Shown here piece after piece: positions 34,909 to 48,298 of a DNA stretch of 64,000 bases. The stretch is from assembly GCA_029532415.1 (NCBI GenBank), contig JAQOTA010000064.1:372001-436000 (forward strand), written 5' to 3'. Within the stretch, counting starts at the first letter, position 1; every line of letters begins with the position of its first letter. The notes beneath the pieces were generated by a model that worked only from the letters and a program-made list of their open reading frames with translations, did not search any database and had not been told where the DNA came from. A program made the position numbers and the translations under genes. Source of the DNA: Marasmius tenuissimus (taxonomy: Eukaryota > Basidiomycota > Agaricomycetes > Agaricales > Marasmiaceae).

Positions 34909-37900
34909 CTACAAATCTTCATTCACAAGGAATTCCCATTGATCTGCGACGGTCGGGCTCACAGAAGCCATTGTTTTGTACTGATTTCGCTGTGAGGATG
35001 CGTCGGCTGCAAACGGTTATTCGGTCAGATTCGAGCAAGGATGAAAGGTCAAGGTGACTCGTACCAGTGCTATCCGTTTCAAACTCAAGGAATTGGGCCA
35101 AATACGTTGCAGTTGAACTCTCCTTTTCCTCCACATGTAACCGTGTCGTTCCTTCCCAATCACGGGTTGCATCGACTCCTGAGAATGTTGACAGTGATAG
35201 GCCTTCATCGTCCGGCTTGTTCTCTATTCCTGATTCAGTAGACCAATATGCGCCATCTGAGTCGTCCAGCTCCTCCATTTCTCCTTCGCGAGAGACGCCT
35301 AACACAAGTATTGAGACGAGCTCTGAGCTCGAGATGGCTGGTACGCACCGAATCTTAACTCCGAATAGCCATGGTCTTGAACGTATTGCCTTGCGCCAAC
35401 CCCGGGAGTTCTTTCTCCGAGTGACCCCATCGTCTTCTATTCAGACTCTCGAGATGAACGTTGGGTCTGTGCGTTGAACCCAGCCATCGCTTCTCTCGGT
35501 GTCTGAGAACTGGTCGAGAAGTTAAATAGAGTCTATTTGAAATAGGGAACGATATTTACCGTGTCGGTCGTGTAGAGGTATCCCCACGAGAGTCAACCGT
35601 TTCCCTTGTGGTTCCCTGCTCAGATGGTTTGGGTTGTTTATATGCCAAGTTGGACACAGAGGTCGGAGAGCTGGGAAAGGTTGGTGAGATAATGGGTGTG
35701 AGTGCGTGGAAATGAAGCTAACCACTTGAATGGGGTAAGTCTCTGAGGAGCATCCTTTGATGTAATTGTTTGACATCTGGTTTCCTGCACTGTGGAATGT
35801 TGTCCTCTGATGCGGCGTGTCTCTTCCACAGAGTTTTGCACGTTGGTTTCATGACGAGTATCTAAAACTCGAGTTCAAACGTTAACCAGGGTACGCACGT
35901 GACAAGTATAGAGCACACATACCTTGTTTTTCCGTGTAGGCCAACGCACGTTCCACAGGTAGATCCACGACCGAGGAGGTTGACGGGTATTCTGGCGGAA
36001 AAATTGAAGAGCAAGATTCATCCAGCTCCTCCGAGTCCCCATGCTGATTCGAGTTTTCCAAGTCTTCATCGCTGTCCGTGTCCTCTAGCTCCATGATCGT
36101 TCGAGCATGGGGATCACCTGAACCAAAAACTCAACTATGTCCGACAAATCACAGAGAGGGGACAGCACGTACCCCATATCAACTCGGGATACCCATGATC
36201 TCGAGCGTATTGATTCCCGTCAATGTCATAGTTTTTGGCGTTCAAGTGACTCTTGACCATTTCATATTCATGATACTCCCAGCTTGATCCAACCCACATC
36301 TCAACTTCCAGCTCAGGTATTCCAGACTGCTCCCAATCCTTCTTTGAAATCATGGTCTTTCCTGCTGGATCCCATGACCAGTAGAATATCGGGTCAGGAA
36401 GGGGATTGGGTATACAGTACATTCCGTCGATGTACTCGACGTGTAGGGGTGGAACGAAGAGGTACGCGGGTGCGGGACAGGTTTTGAGACCACGTGAGAA
36501 GTCGCCAGCAATGGAAAATCCGATTTCATCGATGAAACCTGGAACATGATATCAGAGGGACGTGAAGATGCCAATGAGGACAAAGATATGTGGGGCACGT
36601 ACATGTTCGCCAGTCGCTATCCTTATTGGACTGGCAAAGGTATGCGGCGCGGAGTCGACTTCGGTCCTCCAATGGAAGGCGCAACGAGAGGTATAGGTTG
36701 AGTCGGGTGTTGTGGGTATCATGGAAGGTAAAGTCAACGCGTGAAGGGACTAGTCGGGTTAGAAGTGGAGGGGATGAATAGAATACATGTCCACCTTTCT
36801 CGGAATAACCAACGTCGATGTTGTGGCTCCGTTTCTCAAAACACCATTCGGGACGTGGAATGGAAGGGAAGTGGGCTTCAATTTCACGGGTGACGACAGC
36901 TCCGAATGTCAATAGGCCGTATTGCGCAAAATCTGACAGGTATAGTGGCGTTATTTGCCCCAATGACGCAATCAGGCACACAAAGTCACCGAAAGCATTC
37001 TCGAAGTAGGTGGTGATCGACTCGGCATCAAGTTCGGGAAGAGGCCCTTCAGAAAGTGGGGTGGGTGCGTAGGAGAAGTAGTCTTCATTTAGTTGTTTGA
37101 TGGAGGTGGAGGCATCGTAGTGCCAAGTCCGTGTTTTGAGATTGAATGTCCAATCGACCCACCGTGGCGAAACCTGTTGTGCTATTTTTAGCTCGCCAAA
37201 ACTCGGAATAGCCAACCCACCGAAATCCTCAGTGATTTGTCGGCACGGAGCGTGGATATTGCGACTGTCTGAAGGCACTTTTAGAGATGTTTGGACACAG
37301 GTTGAAGTACTTACTTGGGTATAGAAAAGGTATTCAAACACAAGGCGCTGTGTGTGGGAATATCGATCTACAAACTCCTCTCCATTCACTAATTCTGGGA
37401 ACCTCGAGATGTGAGCCCAAAGTACTAGCCCAGTTACAAGAGCCTTCGCACCTTCATGCAAGATGAAAGTCGGCATCTCTGCCGTCATCAATCCCAACAT
37501 CTGAACAACTTGTCGTGTCCTAGGCTTGCCTTTTGAGGTGACAAACCCACCTGAACCAACTTGGGTCTTACCTGTGAGCAGAAAGAGCCTTATAGAGCAC
37601 TTCCCACAACTACAAAACCGGATATCATTCTAATGTTCAATAGCTAGTCAAGATTCTACTCACCAGACGTGTAGTTTCCCTATCCTTCTTTTCTTTTGGC
37701 TCGAAAGTCATCACTGTAACCATGTAATTGTGTGGATATAGTGTGGCGGTGTGAAACCTCTTCACCACTGCGATTCTTGTTTCTCCACTGTCCCGAAATG
37801 ACACGCTGTCTGTCAGAGGTTCCCTCTCTCTGATCACAACCTCCATCTCCTGCGACCAAGTTTGCTTTCCAACTAGAACATCACCCTCAAAAACCTCCCT

Positions 37901-38103
37901 ATACCGTTTTTGTCTAGGCTGAAAAATGCACGTTTTGAGTCAACTCATCCATTAAAGGGTTCGGGACGTACCATGACTCGATTCTCCTCTTCCTCTTGGT
38001 AGGTCGCATCGTAGTGGTGGTGGACATCCCCTTCGACATTTTGGAAGCTACTCCCGGGACCAATTTTCGTATTTGTGGCACCTGCAAAGAAGCTGGAAGC
38101 CAT
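34909..38103 (-). pseudogene. PF3: paralogue 3, with a stop codon in exon 12
   Basis: Closest relative of PF5, sharing all exon borders. The start is 38103 (MASSFFAGATNTKIG). Exons 1-11 are open and encode the family body (DWTFNLKTRTWHYDAS, FYWSWDPAGK, ARDHGYPELIW), then module a. In exon 12 the codon that is TGG in PF5 is TAG (35437-35439), right after QRSSRESE. The remaining exons (acidic EMEELDDSDGAYW segment, last exon ending WEFLVNEDL at 34909) stay open. Either the protein ends at about 700 residues or the TAG is a recent nonsense change; the open downstream exons favour the second. The tail differs from PF1, PF2 and PF4 (no b, c or KKAWR exon). Confidence 0.72.
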
Positions 38104-38159
38104 TGTTGAGTGATGGAGGCTAAGGGGGAAAGGGACTGAGAAGCAAGGCCACGACGTCG

Positions 38160-38171
38160 CACATATATGTG
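38160..38171 (-). promoter_or_regulatory. TATA-like palindrome upstream of PF3
   Basis: CACATATATGTG, a perfect 12-bp palindrome, 57 bp upstream of the ATG at 38103. It is identical in PF5 at the same spacing. Confidence 0.5.
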
Positions 38172-39641
38172 ACCGTCCGCTTCTCAGCCTCGTTGCCTAC
38201 ACGTGAACTCTTTTAGCGCCCTTGAGCGCCACAACGTTGAGTACCCATGATCGGACACTTTTTCTGGATGATTGTCGATTGAAATGACGAGTAAAGAATT
38301 GAACAAAAAACCGAGTCATGCTAAGAGAAACATTTTATGAGGATTGAGGCAACAATGAGGATCGTCTTACCTTAATCCTTTGCGAAACATTTCTCCTGCC
38401 GCGCGGCGAACACATTGTGTGAATGAAACCATCATTGGGATCAATCGAGCGTTTGATAGATCAGAACACATGCCTTCGACTCTCACCCACGCATTCCGGT
38501 CGACCGATGCACCGATTTCCGGGTGAACGCTCTTAATGGGCGTGTGGAATGATAATCAAAGCTCTATTTCCACTGAAACCAGGCCTACCTATCCAGTGTC
38601 CTGTGTTGAATTGAGATCCAAGCGACGATTCAGGCCGTGTACTGAGACTGAAACGTGAGTCACGTTTCTGTCTGGTCGCTATGAGAGTACTCGTTTATCC
38701 TGATTGCTCACAGGGAAAATTGGATTGAAGCAGAATAACCCAAAGATCGATCGGTCAGAATGGAGCCATGCACAGTAAACCTTGTTCCCAAATGTAACAT
38801 TGCGATGATCGCTAACGGTTCGACATCCAACAAGCCATTATAGCATGCGTGATCGCCGATGATACATTCCCGATACACCTTTTTGTGAGAACGTGCTCGG
38901 CGAACCGGCGAACCTGGAAGAGCGGCAGAGAATTAAAATTAGTAGCAGAGGTAGACTTAGGTCCACAAATGGCAATACAAAGTACCGAGTTTTGGAGCTG
39001 CAGTGAATATTTGACATCGATCATCAATGCCACAGGAGAAGCCAAGCTCGGGAGGAATTTCCCACTTTTATCTCGCGATCAACACTGGTATTATATAGAA
39101 TGACTTTGCACAGATATGGAGACTTACAGAGTGGTGTATTGGGATAGAGAATGCTTCGTCCGAAGGGAAGAACATAGCCACGAGAGATAATTGTTTTAAA
39201 ACTATAATATCCTAACATGGGCAGAACACGCCCTGATTGTGGCGTCGTGCTGTTAGTGCCTCAGCCAAATCGAGAAAACAGCTCAGCGTCACGTTCTACG
39301 ATCGCCCGGCCACCTGACTCACGGACCAATGGAGTTTCTCTGCCCCACAGCTCCTTCTCGTTGCGAGAGTTATGGTAGTCAACATTTTGAAGGAAAGAGC
39401 GCCTGGGGTACGGAGTAACGTTTTGCGGAGCGAAAACCCCAGCAGAATGAGACGACGAGCCAGCGAGGTCAAAGAAGTAAAGATAGGATCACAGATACCT
39501 ATCACTCCCCGTCCCTTCGAAACTCGAACTAGTGAGATCCCGCCCCAATGCCACTAGAGAGGATGAAGACGTTAGAAAGCACCGCGTTGTCACCCAAGAG
39601 CGTCGTAATGAAGCATAGATGAATGTGTTCTTATGAGACGA

Positions 39642-40224
39642 TCACTTAGTGCCGAGCAAAGATCTAAATCTTTGAAGAATGAGATCGACGGACTTGTTCT
39701 GGCGCCGACTCATCATACACTTGCTGCGGCGATTTGACCCCTTCACCAAAAGCTGCATATACATCGTTGATGGCATTGGGGAGAGATAGGCTAACCAATT
39801 CTTGGTCCCCGTAGTGGCTTGCAGATGGGAAGTTATTTGGGAGAAGTTTCGGCGCACGGTACGGAGGCGGAATGAATTATCAAAGGCAGAGAACGACGGC
39901 AAGGATTGGAGAGAGGACCAGGTAGGGAGAGTGCTGTTAACGGTCCAGCTTGTGAGGTGATCAAGCATACAGCATATGGACCAATCTTGAGCAACAGATC
40001 GTAATTTATTGTCCTGCTACCGCCCATATCGCTCACAGTGAGCTCATTCGGGTCAGAGTTGCGTCAAAAATTTCCAGGTTTCGTTGTCTCCTCCACTTAT
40101 AGCCCCATCCGAGGACCAGGGAGAATCCATTCGCAACGCCGGCCAGGATACATCTTTCAACGGCATTGATGGAGATGGAGATGTACCGAACCGAGCCGCG
40201 AGCGTCGTTGATAATACAACACAA
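39642..40224 (-). other. Unassigned minus-strand coding-like sequence
   Basis: Two adjacent frames (40033-40224, containing GVANGFSLVLGWGYKWRRQR; and 39642-39968) may be exons of a small membrane protein: one hydrophobic stretch followed by basic residues. A donor-like GTGAG follows RMSS. The lower part is duplicated at 61440-61690, where NFSQITSHLQATTGTKNW and SPMPSTMYMQLLVKG recur in one frame; another frame gives YRAPKLLPNNFPSASHYGD, and I cannot tell which was used. The hydrophobic part is missing from the second copy. Confidence 0.25.
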
Positions 40225-40297
40225 TAAGGACGGCCAAGTTAGGCGATGGCGGAAGGATTGGCATGCACACTACGATTGATTATATAGTCATTGCTGC

Positions 40298-40741
40298 TTA
40301 TTTTGGAGCTGGTCTTCCGCGTCTTAACTGAAGGTTTGTGCTACTGCTCGGGTTATAGCGAGCGAAATGCTGTATGCCCGAATCCTGGAAGGACCAACGT
40401 GATACGGGGACAGTGGCGTGTGTCTCGTCTTCATGTTTGTGACTTCCAGCCTTATTCAAGTAGTCCATTTCGCTAAAAAGTTCAACAACTTCGGTCAATG
40501 AGACGCTATAACCGCAGAGTGAAATAGCAAACCTAGAGCTTCCCGATATTCCGGGGTTATAAATATCTATTCCTCTGTGGTAGCAGAGGTATACGATAGA
40601 AGAAGACCCGTGGATCGGTTCGTGTAACCTGCGGGTTTGTTCCTCTGGTGTTTTTCTCTGAAGAATGAGAAGAGTACTTCCCTGTCTAGCAACAAAATTA
40701 GAGGAACTTGATGTGACGTGGGATGGGAGATTGAGTTTCAT
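40298..40741 (-). CDS. Hypothetical 147-residue ORF
   Basis: Uninterrupted frame beginning MKLNLPSHVTSSSSNF, with SIVYLCYHRGIDIYNPGISG in the middle. Composition looks protein-like, but there are no known motifs, signal peptide or helix, and no counterpart in the second duplicated segment. It may be a chance frame. Confidence 0.22.
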   Translation of the reverse strand: MKLNLPSHVTSSSSNFVARQGSTLLILQRKTPEEQTRRLHEPIHGSSSIVYLCYHRGIDIYNPGISGSSRFAISLCGYSVSLTEVVELFSEMDYLNKAGSHKHEDETHATVPVSRWSFQDSGIQHFARYNPSSSTNLQLRRGRPAPK

Positions 40742-43700
40742 CCGTATTGGAGTGAGTTTTTATGGTAACCACCTTCGAGAGAGCTCGAAATGAACTGGGA
40801 ATGAAGGAAATACGAGCTGATGTGATTGATAGCCATTGTGAGCTACACACTGAATGCACCGTGCTCCATGGACTCGATGCTACGAGCCAGCGTTGTGAGA
40901 GTTATCCCCCTCTCCCAAGTGAAATCTCTCTGAAGATGCCTAAACGGGGTGCCGGTCGACAGAATGAGAAGCTCTTGATAACACCCCCAGCTCCAAAGCG
41001 AATGCACTTTCAAGGTTTAGACTATTCAAGTTTGTCAGCTAGTAGTTGCGACGACACAAGAAGTTGTTTTCGTTCGTCCTTTTGACATCGCTGAGTCGGA
41101 GTCTGGAGAAGTTCTGACTCACTCGGATACCTGAGAACCTCGGCGAACGAAGTTTGGCGATGATAATCGGTAGTTCAATGTAACGAGATGCTGAAAGAGG
41201 TGAATCAAGCTAGTAGAACACCGTTGGAAAAGTGGGAGTACGGAGAACATGATGGTACCGGTGGAAGTTCATTCCAGCTCAGCTTTTGCACCGTTACAAC
41301 GTCAGGCATGAAGAAGCCACCTGACACAACGCGTCTTTCGGAGCAACCAAACAAAGACAACGAGGCATAAGACGGTCTTGGATTGCGCTATAATAAGTAC
41401 GTGGTATTGTTATCTGAGCCTACGGTCTGCATCGGACTACAATGACGGTTGCTCATTCATCAGCCTCAGATACTGGTAGCCCCAATCCGTTCAGGCAACG
41501 AAGAAACATAAGTAACGCTCGAGCAAAGGGGATAGGGGCAGGATGAGCTTACTGTATTGACATTCTCTCTTCTCAACATCGCGCCCGCGCGGATGAGGGT
41601 CACAACAAATCTGCCGAAGCCCGTCAGTGTCGCAATACATAAGGTTGGTGGAAGCGATGCCAAAACGCACCCAAATCGTCGACGAGATTGTGCAGAGCCA
41701 ATCGCCATGCATCAGAGGAGAGGCTTCATCTACACGGTCTGCCATGATCCTTATTAGACCACACAGAATGCGAAAGATGAGGTTCTTGTTACGGTCGTTC
41801 GAATTGTCATCACCGGCTCGATAAACCTACTCAATGAGCCCAAAAGTTCATCCTTTAACGACACCGACAGAACATATAACCAAAAGAGACGTACCTCGAG
41901 GGTCGGATAAATATCAGCACGACTCTTCTCATCATCACGATTGCTGGCCAATAGGGTATGATATACTATGTGTATCTTTCTCGGCCTAGAAATAGGTTGT
42001 GGCGCCACGAACCGCAAACGATGAGCTTCGAAGACCGTGAAGTACATCGCTGACCCTTTTGAATGTCCTTCAGTCGCCTAGTCGAGGACGAAAGCCATTT
42101 ATCAGCAACAGAGATGGAGCATATGAGCAGTATTGCGTACCATAAAAACTTGAAGCCCCAGCGGATCATCAATCCAGCATATATCCTGATCCTTGGGCGA
42201 GGGTGGCCAGCTTGAGCAAGACCAAGGACAAACGTTCACCGACCCAACCAGCTGGAAGCTGCAAGGTCTGCGCAAGAGAACAAGCAAGAGGGTGATGAAT
42301 ATGCCCTGGACATTTTCACCGCAACCTCGATGCTACCAATAGGAGCGACGGGGTAGAGTAGTCCGGTCTTGTGCAGGATATGAACTATCTCCTCGTCTCG
42401 TAGCACTGGAGCCTGGTAAAGGAAGGTTGCTCGTATGTACAAGAGAGAAGCTAAGGAAGTTTCGGTCAACGCACCGATAATCAGGCATACACCTTTGCCT
42501 CCTCCGTCATCCACCGTTCTCTGCCTACTTCGAGTTAACCATCGAGCGTCTTCTCCACCTAGAGACCCTAACAGTTCATGGCCATTGATCTATTCCAACT
42601 GACAAGCTTTGAGGACGTGAATCGTGAACGGAGCCGGGAGTAGAGGACGGCACTGGAAAGTCGTGGGCGATCTGTGCCCCCAGAATGGGCGACACGGACA
42701 TGAAAGACACTCCCACCCAAGATTTTTGTTCCGCTGGTGGAGGTAACGACCTGGATTCGCCGGCGATGTGAAGCTGCAGAACCCATGAAACCGTAGGCTT
42801 GGACGCAACGTAGTGATGCCATGTAGCAAAATTGACACGGGTTCAGAAGGGCCCTTTCCAAGGATATGGAGAGAAGGTAGGGGGTGCTGACATCCATTCA
42901 AAGAATGGTTGAGGTTGGGGATGTTTGCAGCAGCGTCTAGTGAATCGAGAAGAGATGTTAGCCATGATATTGAGCAGTGTAAAAAGTTCATCTCGTACCA
43001 GAGCGGCAGTTGAGACCCTCACAGCACATGTTCTGTCACTAGATGCCGACCAGGAATGTTTTCCTGGTCAACTTGAATGACCGCCGTATTCCATCTCTCA
43101 TTTGCGTCTTGATAATCCATGTGTGATCTCTGTCGTGAGCGGGGTTCGGAAGGACGGCATTCGAAGCATCAGTGTAACGAAATAAATTGTAGGTGCAAGG
43201 CTTCGTACCTTTTCCATGCATAGCGCAAGTTCTAGCAGACCAGAAATGCAGGATCTTATCAATTGCCTCCCTAAAGGACGAACATCCGGATCAGATCCAA
43301 CGTGAATTCATGAACGGAAGGCAGAGTAGGCGTCAACGGTAATGGTATACAAGTCCAGAAAGTGGGTAAAACTCGTTCATATCCCTTTCGGAGAGGATAT
43401 GTCGTCCAGTCTGCACCAGTTACGCAGCGAGAAATTCAGTAAACACAATCCGGGTTGGGATGAATGAGGTAAAACTTACCATATGGCACGGAATGGGTGT
43501 ATTACTTTGTTAGGAAGCCCTGTTATGAGCAGGAAGACGCATTGGCGGTGTGCATTGGCACAAAGACGAGAAAAATGCGAGACCATGGCGGTGATGAAGC
43601 AAAGCGCGTCTGATGAGTTGTTTGCGCTTTGTTTGACAAGATCTTGCTTGCCACCGGTTCCGCGCCGGACCGGCGCTCAGTTTTTGTTCTTGATTCCAGA

Positions 43701-45228
43701 CCGCCATGACTATCCCGAAGATTCCTCTTCAGGGCTTCCTGGCGGATATGTATCTTTCTTCGTTTGCGACTGTGCATTCCCACTTTGGACCCCCTAAAAC
43801 AATCAATCTGGTCGTCTGTGGTACAAACTGTGGTAATAAGAGGACTCACATTGATAGGCCCAGAATTACAGTACTGATTTCGGCTTTTGGGCCCTGCGAG
43901 GTATTCTCTCGGTACAGTGTGGGACGTGGTACATACTCCCAGACATACCGCATCAAGCTTTCCGACCTCAACAGCAGCAAGTAACAACAAGCCTGTGGTG
44001 CGGAGGCCTCGTATCTATAAAATTCTGGTTTGCGTGCCCATGCTGTGCAAACATTGTCATCAACCTCCCACCTCGACTATACTGCTAGCCTCCGTCGCCG
44101 TTCTTGCTGCTGAAGCTCTCACTTTCACGGGTAAGCTGCACGCCCCTGCTATGATCAACGGGTAAATCTTGATGTTTAGCAATTGAACCTCGAGACTCGG
44201 GTGGTCATCATGATTGAGACATCCGTTCTCAATGACGCAAATGTAGGTTGAATGTGTGCTTTATTGCAGGGGAGCGATTCTATTCTATCGCTTGCTAAAT
44301 TACGAACGGGGCTCTGACGGGATAGAATATGAAGGTAGGCTGTTTTCAGTTCCTATATACGATCTTCACGTTGACTTGAGCCTCTGTTTGTGTACCTGAG
44401 GCAGACAGTCATGGTCGTGACCATTTGCCACTCGAATCAACTGCGTACCTGGACTAAGACGAATTCAGCGTAGCTCAGGACAGTACACCAAGATAGTTTT
44501 CTCAACTGTGGATTTTATCTTTCGTAAATGTCGTATGCTACTCAGACTCGTCCTTCAATTTTGCTGTAAAGCTCTGCTATGACTCTGAGAGTTTAGTGAC
44601 GTTCGCGGTTTTTTGGTAGATGAAGCTACAGGTTATGTAGAACGGTGCGTCTTCCGCCCTATTCGAGTTATGCAGGATACTAACATCTCCATCCGTTGAT
44701 GTAACACTAGACTGGATCAAAAGTCCTCTCTTGCAATCATCAACGAATGCAAACTATATTGTCGATTCATGCCAGTTGTAGAGCATTTTCCTCGTTTAAA
44801 TTTTCCGTATGCCCGAGACTGAAAGGGTTCCTCCTACGCTGATGATGATCGCCCGAGTTGGGCCAGAAACCGAGCTAGAGTGGAGGTATTGCTTTTTTTA
44901 AGATTTCCTCGTTCGGCCGTCGACATTTTCATATGACCTTGATCGAGAGCAAAGCATGGGCACAACATAGAGGGAACTCGCTGGATGTGAATTTATAGTC
45001 TGGGGATCTCCCCAACCGTTGGCTACTCAAGAGTTCTGCACGGAGCATATAACATCGAACATTCTATATGTTTATTGAGCCGAGCGGATACAGGCACTAG
45101 ATATCAACTGGGCATGGCCCATAATACAGTAGTCGGAAAAACCGACCGAAATAACCAACTTCAATCCAATACTCAACGAGATGATGGTCTCATACCCGTT
45201 GCTTTCCCTCCCTTAACACTCCATTCAT
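40742..45228. other. Duplicated and unassigned sequence
   Basis: 41100-42771 has a diverged counterpart at about 62300-64000. On the minus strand at 41466-41708, hydrophobic peptides (LPPTLCIATLTGFGRFVVTL) suggest a decayed membrane protein gene reading from about 43.2 kb to 41.5 kb, but I could not join exons. Near 44400-44530 about 120 bp resembles 33720-33850. Between 43000 and 45228 there are only short frames, for example a plus frame ending at 44165 with one hydrophobic segment (STILLASVAVLAAEAL). Confidence 0.3.
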
Positions 45229-48200
45229 TCATCTCCAAGCCTTCTTAACAGTCGCGTTTGTTCGAGTTGTTTGGGTGCTGTACAGATGGATTAGATGACA
45301 GACTTGCGAGCGATAATTCACACTTACCGTGTCGTTCGTGCAGGAGGTGGGCTGGGTTTCGCAGGAGTAACCTCTCGATCTTCCGGCTCGGGCTGTTTCG
45401 TCGATTTGCTCGGCGTGATGACGACCCTACCCGCCGTTTGGGTACTTAAACGACTCGTTGGATGATATGTACCAGCGATTTGAGAAATTGGTTCATACCG
45501 CCGAGCTGGGGTAGATGTTTGACCGGCACCTACCCCAGTGGTCTTTGTTCCGGGAGATTTCTGCGCGGCTCTTTTCGGTTGTTTTTGTGAGTTTGATATG
45601 GCGGCTGCCATTCCCTGAGCCGGGGGCCTACTCGCATGATTTAAATACCGAATGTAGGCTAGAAGAAGAGAGTTACCTTGCTGTGCGTGCAGAGATATTA
45701 TCACGCGCATCCATCTTTGCTGGTGTAGTCGCCTGTGACTGTTTAGCTCGCTTGGTCGCCGTGTAAGACACGTAGGTCGGGGAGCTGGGAAACACCGGTG
45801 AAAATGGTGGATATGAACAATAGAAAGTGAAGCTCACTGTCTAAGCGGCGTTTGTTTCTGGGCAATAGGTTTCGATGAATCTGGTTGACATTTGGTGTCC
45901 TGCACTGCAAAATGTTGTCCTCTGACACGGCGTGTCTCTTCCACAGATTTGTCCGTGTTGGTTTCATGGCGACTATTTAAAACTCGAGTTCAAACGTCAA
46001 CCAGGGTACACATGTGACAAGTATAGGGCACAAATACATTGTTCTCCCGCGTGAGCCAACGCACGTTCCACAGGTAGATCCACGAATAAGGAGGTTGACG
46101 AGTATGCTGACTGAGAAGTTGAACAGCAAGATCCATCCAGTTCCTCCGAGTCCCCGTGCTGACTGAAGTCTTCGAAGTCTTCATCGCTGTCCGTGTCCTT
46201 TAGCTCCACGATCCTTCGAGCATGGGGATCACCTGAACCAAAAACTAAATTATGTTCGACAAATTACAGAAATTGGACAGTACGTACCCCATATCAACTC
46301 GGGATACCCGTGATCTTGAGCGTATTGCTTCCCATCAATGTCATAGTTTTTGGTGTGCAAGTGACTCTTGATCAATCTATATTCCTCATCAACCCAATAT
46401 GACCCAACCCACGTCTCAACCTCCAGCTGAGGTATTCCAGACTGCTCCCAATCTATCTCTGAGATCACGGTCTTTCCTTTTGGATCCCATGACCAGTAGA
46501 ATAGCGGGTCAGGGAGGGGATGAGGTATACAGTACATTCCGTCGATGTACTCGACGTGTAGGGGGGGAACAAAGAGGTACACGGGTGCGGAACAGGTTTT
46601 GAGACCACGTGAGAAACTGCCAGTGACGGAAAATCCAATTTCATCAATGAAATCTGGAGAATGGTATCAGAGGGAAGTGAATATGTCAATGAGGTCGAAG
46701 ATCGACGGGGCACGTACATGTCAATTCGTCGCTGTGCTTATCGGACTGGCAAAGGTATGCAGTGCGGAGTCGACTTCTGTCCTCCAACGGAAGGCGCGAC
46801 GAGAAGTATAGGTTGAGTCGGGTGTTTTGGGTATTGTGGAATTGAAAGTCGACGCGTGAAGGGACTAGTCGGGTTAGAAGAGGAGGGAATGGATAGAAAT
46901 CAGGCATACCTTTCTCGGAATAACCAACATTAACATTGTGACTACGATTCTCAAAGCGCCACTCGGAACGTGGAGTGGAAGGGAAGTGGGCAAGAATTTC
47001 ACTTTCCCAGTCGTCGAAGACAGCTCCGAATGTCAATCGGCCGTATTGCGCATAATCTGACAGGTATAGTTGCGTTGTTCCCCCCAACGACGCAATCAGG
47101 TACACAAAGTCACCGAAAGTATTCTCGAAGTAGGTGGTGATAGACTCGGCATCAAGTTTGGGAAGAGGCCCTTCAGGAAGTGGCGCTGGTGTGAAGCGGT
47201 AGTAGTCTTCATCTGGCTGTTCGATGGAGGCGGAGGCATCATAGTGCCAAGACTGTGTTCTGAGATTGAACGTCCAATCCTCCCACCTCCACGAAACCTG
47301 TTGTGCTATTTTTAGCTTGCCAAGACTCAAATTGGCCACTCACCGGAATCCTCAGTGATTTGTCGGCACGGAGCGCGGATATTGCGAGACACTAAAGGCG
47401 CTCTCAGAAGTGTTTTGATGCAGGTCGAAGCACTCACATGCGTACAGAAAAGATGATCAAACACAAGGTAGTGTGTGTAGGCATATCGACTCGTCAACTC
47501 TCCTCCGTTGACCAAATCTGGCAACCTCGAATAGTCAGCTTTTACAACAAACCACGCCACGAAACCCTTCCCACCTTCATACAGGATAAAAGTTGGCATC
47601 TCTGCCCTCATCAATCCCAACATTTGAACAAGCCGGGATGACCTAGATACCACCATTGGAACATCAAACCTAGATACCTAGTACGCACCAAACCCACCTG
47701 TGTGCCGAATATGCTTCATAGAAATGTTGCCAAAGCTAAAGCGCGTCATATTAATTCTCTTCTCGATAGATATCTCGGCCCGCACTCACCAGGCGTGTAG
47801 TGTTTGTGTCCATCTTCTCCTTTGGCTCGAAAGTCACAACAGTTGCTGTGTTATTGTGCGGGTATATTGTGGCAGCATGAAACTTCTTGATAACTATGAC
47901 TCTTGCTTCTTCACCATTCCAAGGCATTTCACGTTCTACCCGGGGCTCTCTGATCGCCACCTTCATCTCTTGTGACCAGGTCAGCTTTTGAAGAAAGATG
48001 TCACCCTCGAAAATCTCCCTATACTGCTTTTGTTTCGGCTGAAAGACAAGTGTTTCACGCCAGTCTATCAATTGGGAGATTCAATGCGTACCATGACTCG
48101 ATTCTCCTCTTCCTCCGGGCAGGTTGCGCAACTGATATAGTTTTGATAAACATCTCCTTCGACATGTTGAAGCACACTATTGTGACCGATTCTCGTATGT

Positions 48201-48229
48201 CTGGCACGTGAGAAAAAGCTGGATGTCAT
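45229..48229 (-). CDS. PF4: paralogue 4, apparently intact with fewer tail modules
   Basis: The start is 48229 (MTSSFFSRARHTRIG) and the stop 45229-45231 after ATVKKAWR. Exons are open throughout; about 780 residues. It is the most diverged copy in the N-terminal half (LQHVEGDVYQNY, IYPHNNTATVV, LWQHFYEAYSAH). The C-terminal half keeps FYWSWDPKGK, GIPQLEVETW and QYAQDHGYPELIW. The tail has modules a, b and c only, ending ARTTR before the last exon. The a'/b' pair of PF1 and PF2 is absent. The 46-nt interval after KSLRIP is not a multiple of three, which shows that it is an intron in the whole family. Confidence 0.78.
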
Positions 48230-48298
48230 AGTCGAGTGAGAGAGGTAGGAAAGGGAAAGCAAGTAAGAGGGCAGTTCACAACGCCGTCTGTATATGTG

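Larger units (their letters stand above)
30985..42771. repeat. Large duplicated segment, copy 1 (partner 51740-64000)
   Basis: Long stretches match 51740-64000 in the same order and orientation. 30985-31114 pairs with about 51740-51866, 33961-34048 with 52614-52700, the PF3 gene with PF5, about 39240-39640 with 57740-57851 plus 61112-61360, and 42500-42771 with 63730-64000. Differences are explained mainly by element B in copy 1, element C in copy 2, a deletion upstream of PF5, and rearrangement between about 39.9 and 41.1 kb. Identity is highest around PF3/PF5 and much lower beyond 40 kb. Confidence 0.8.
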
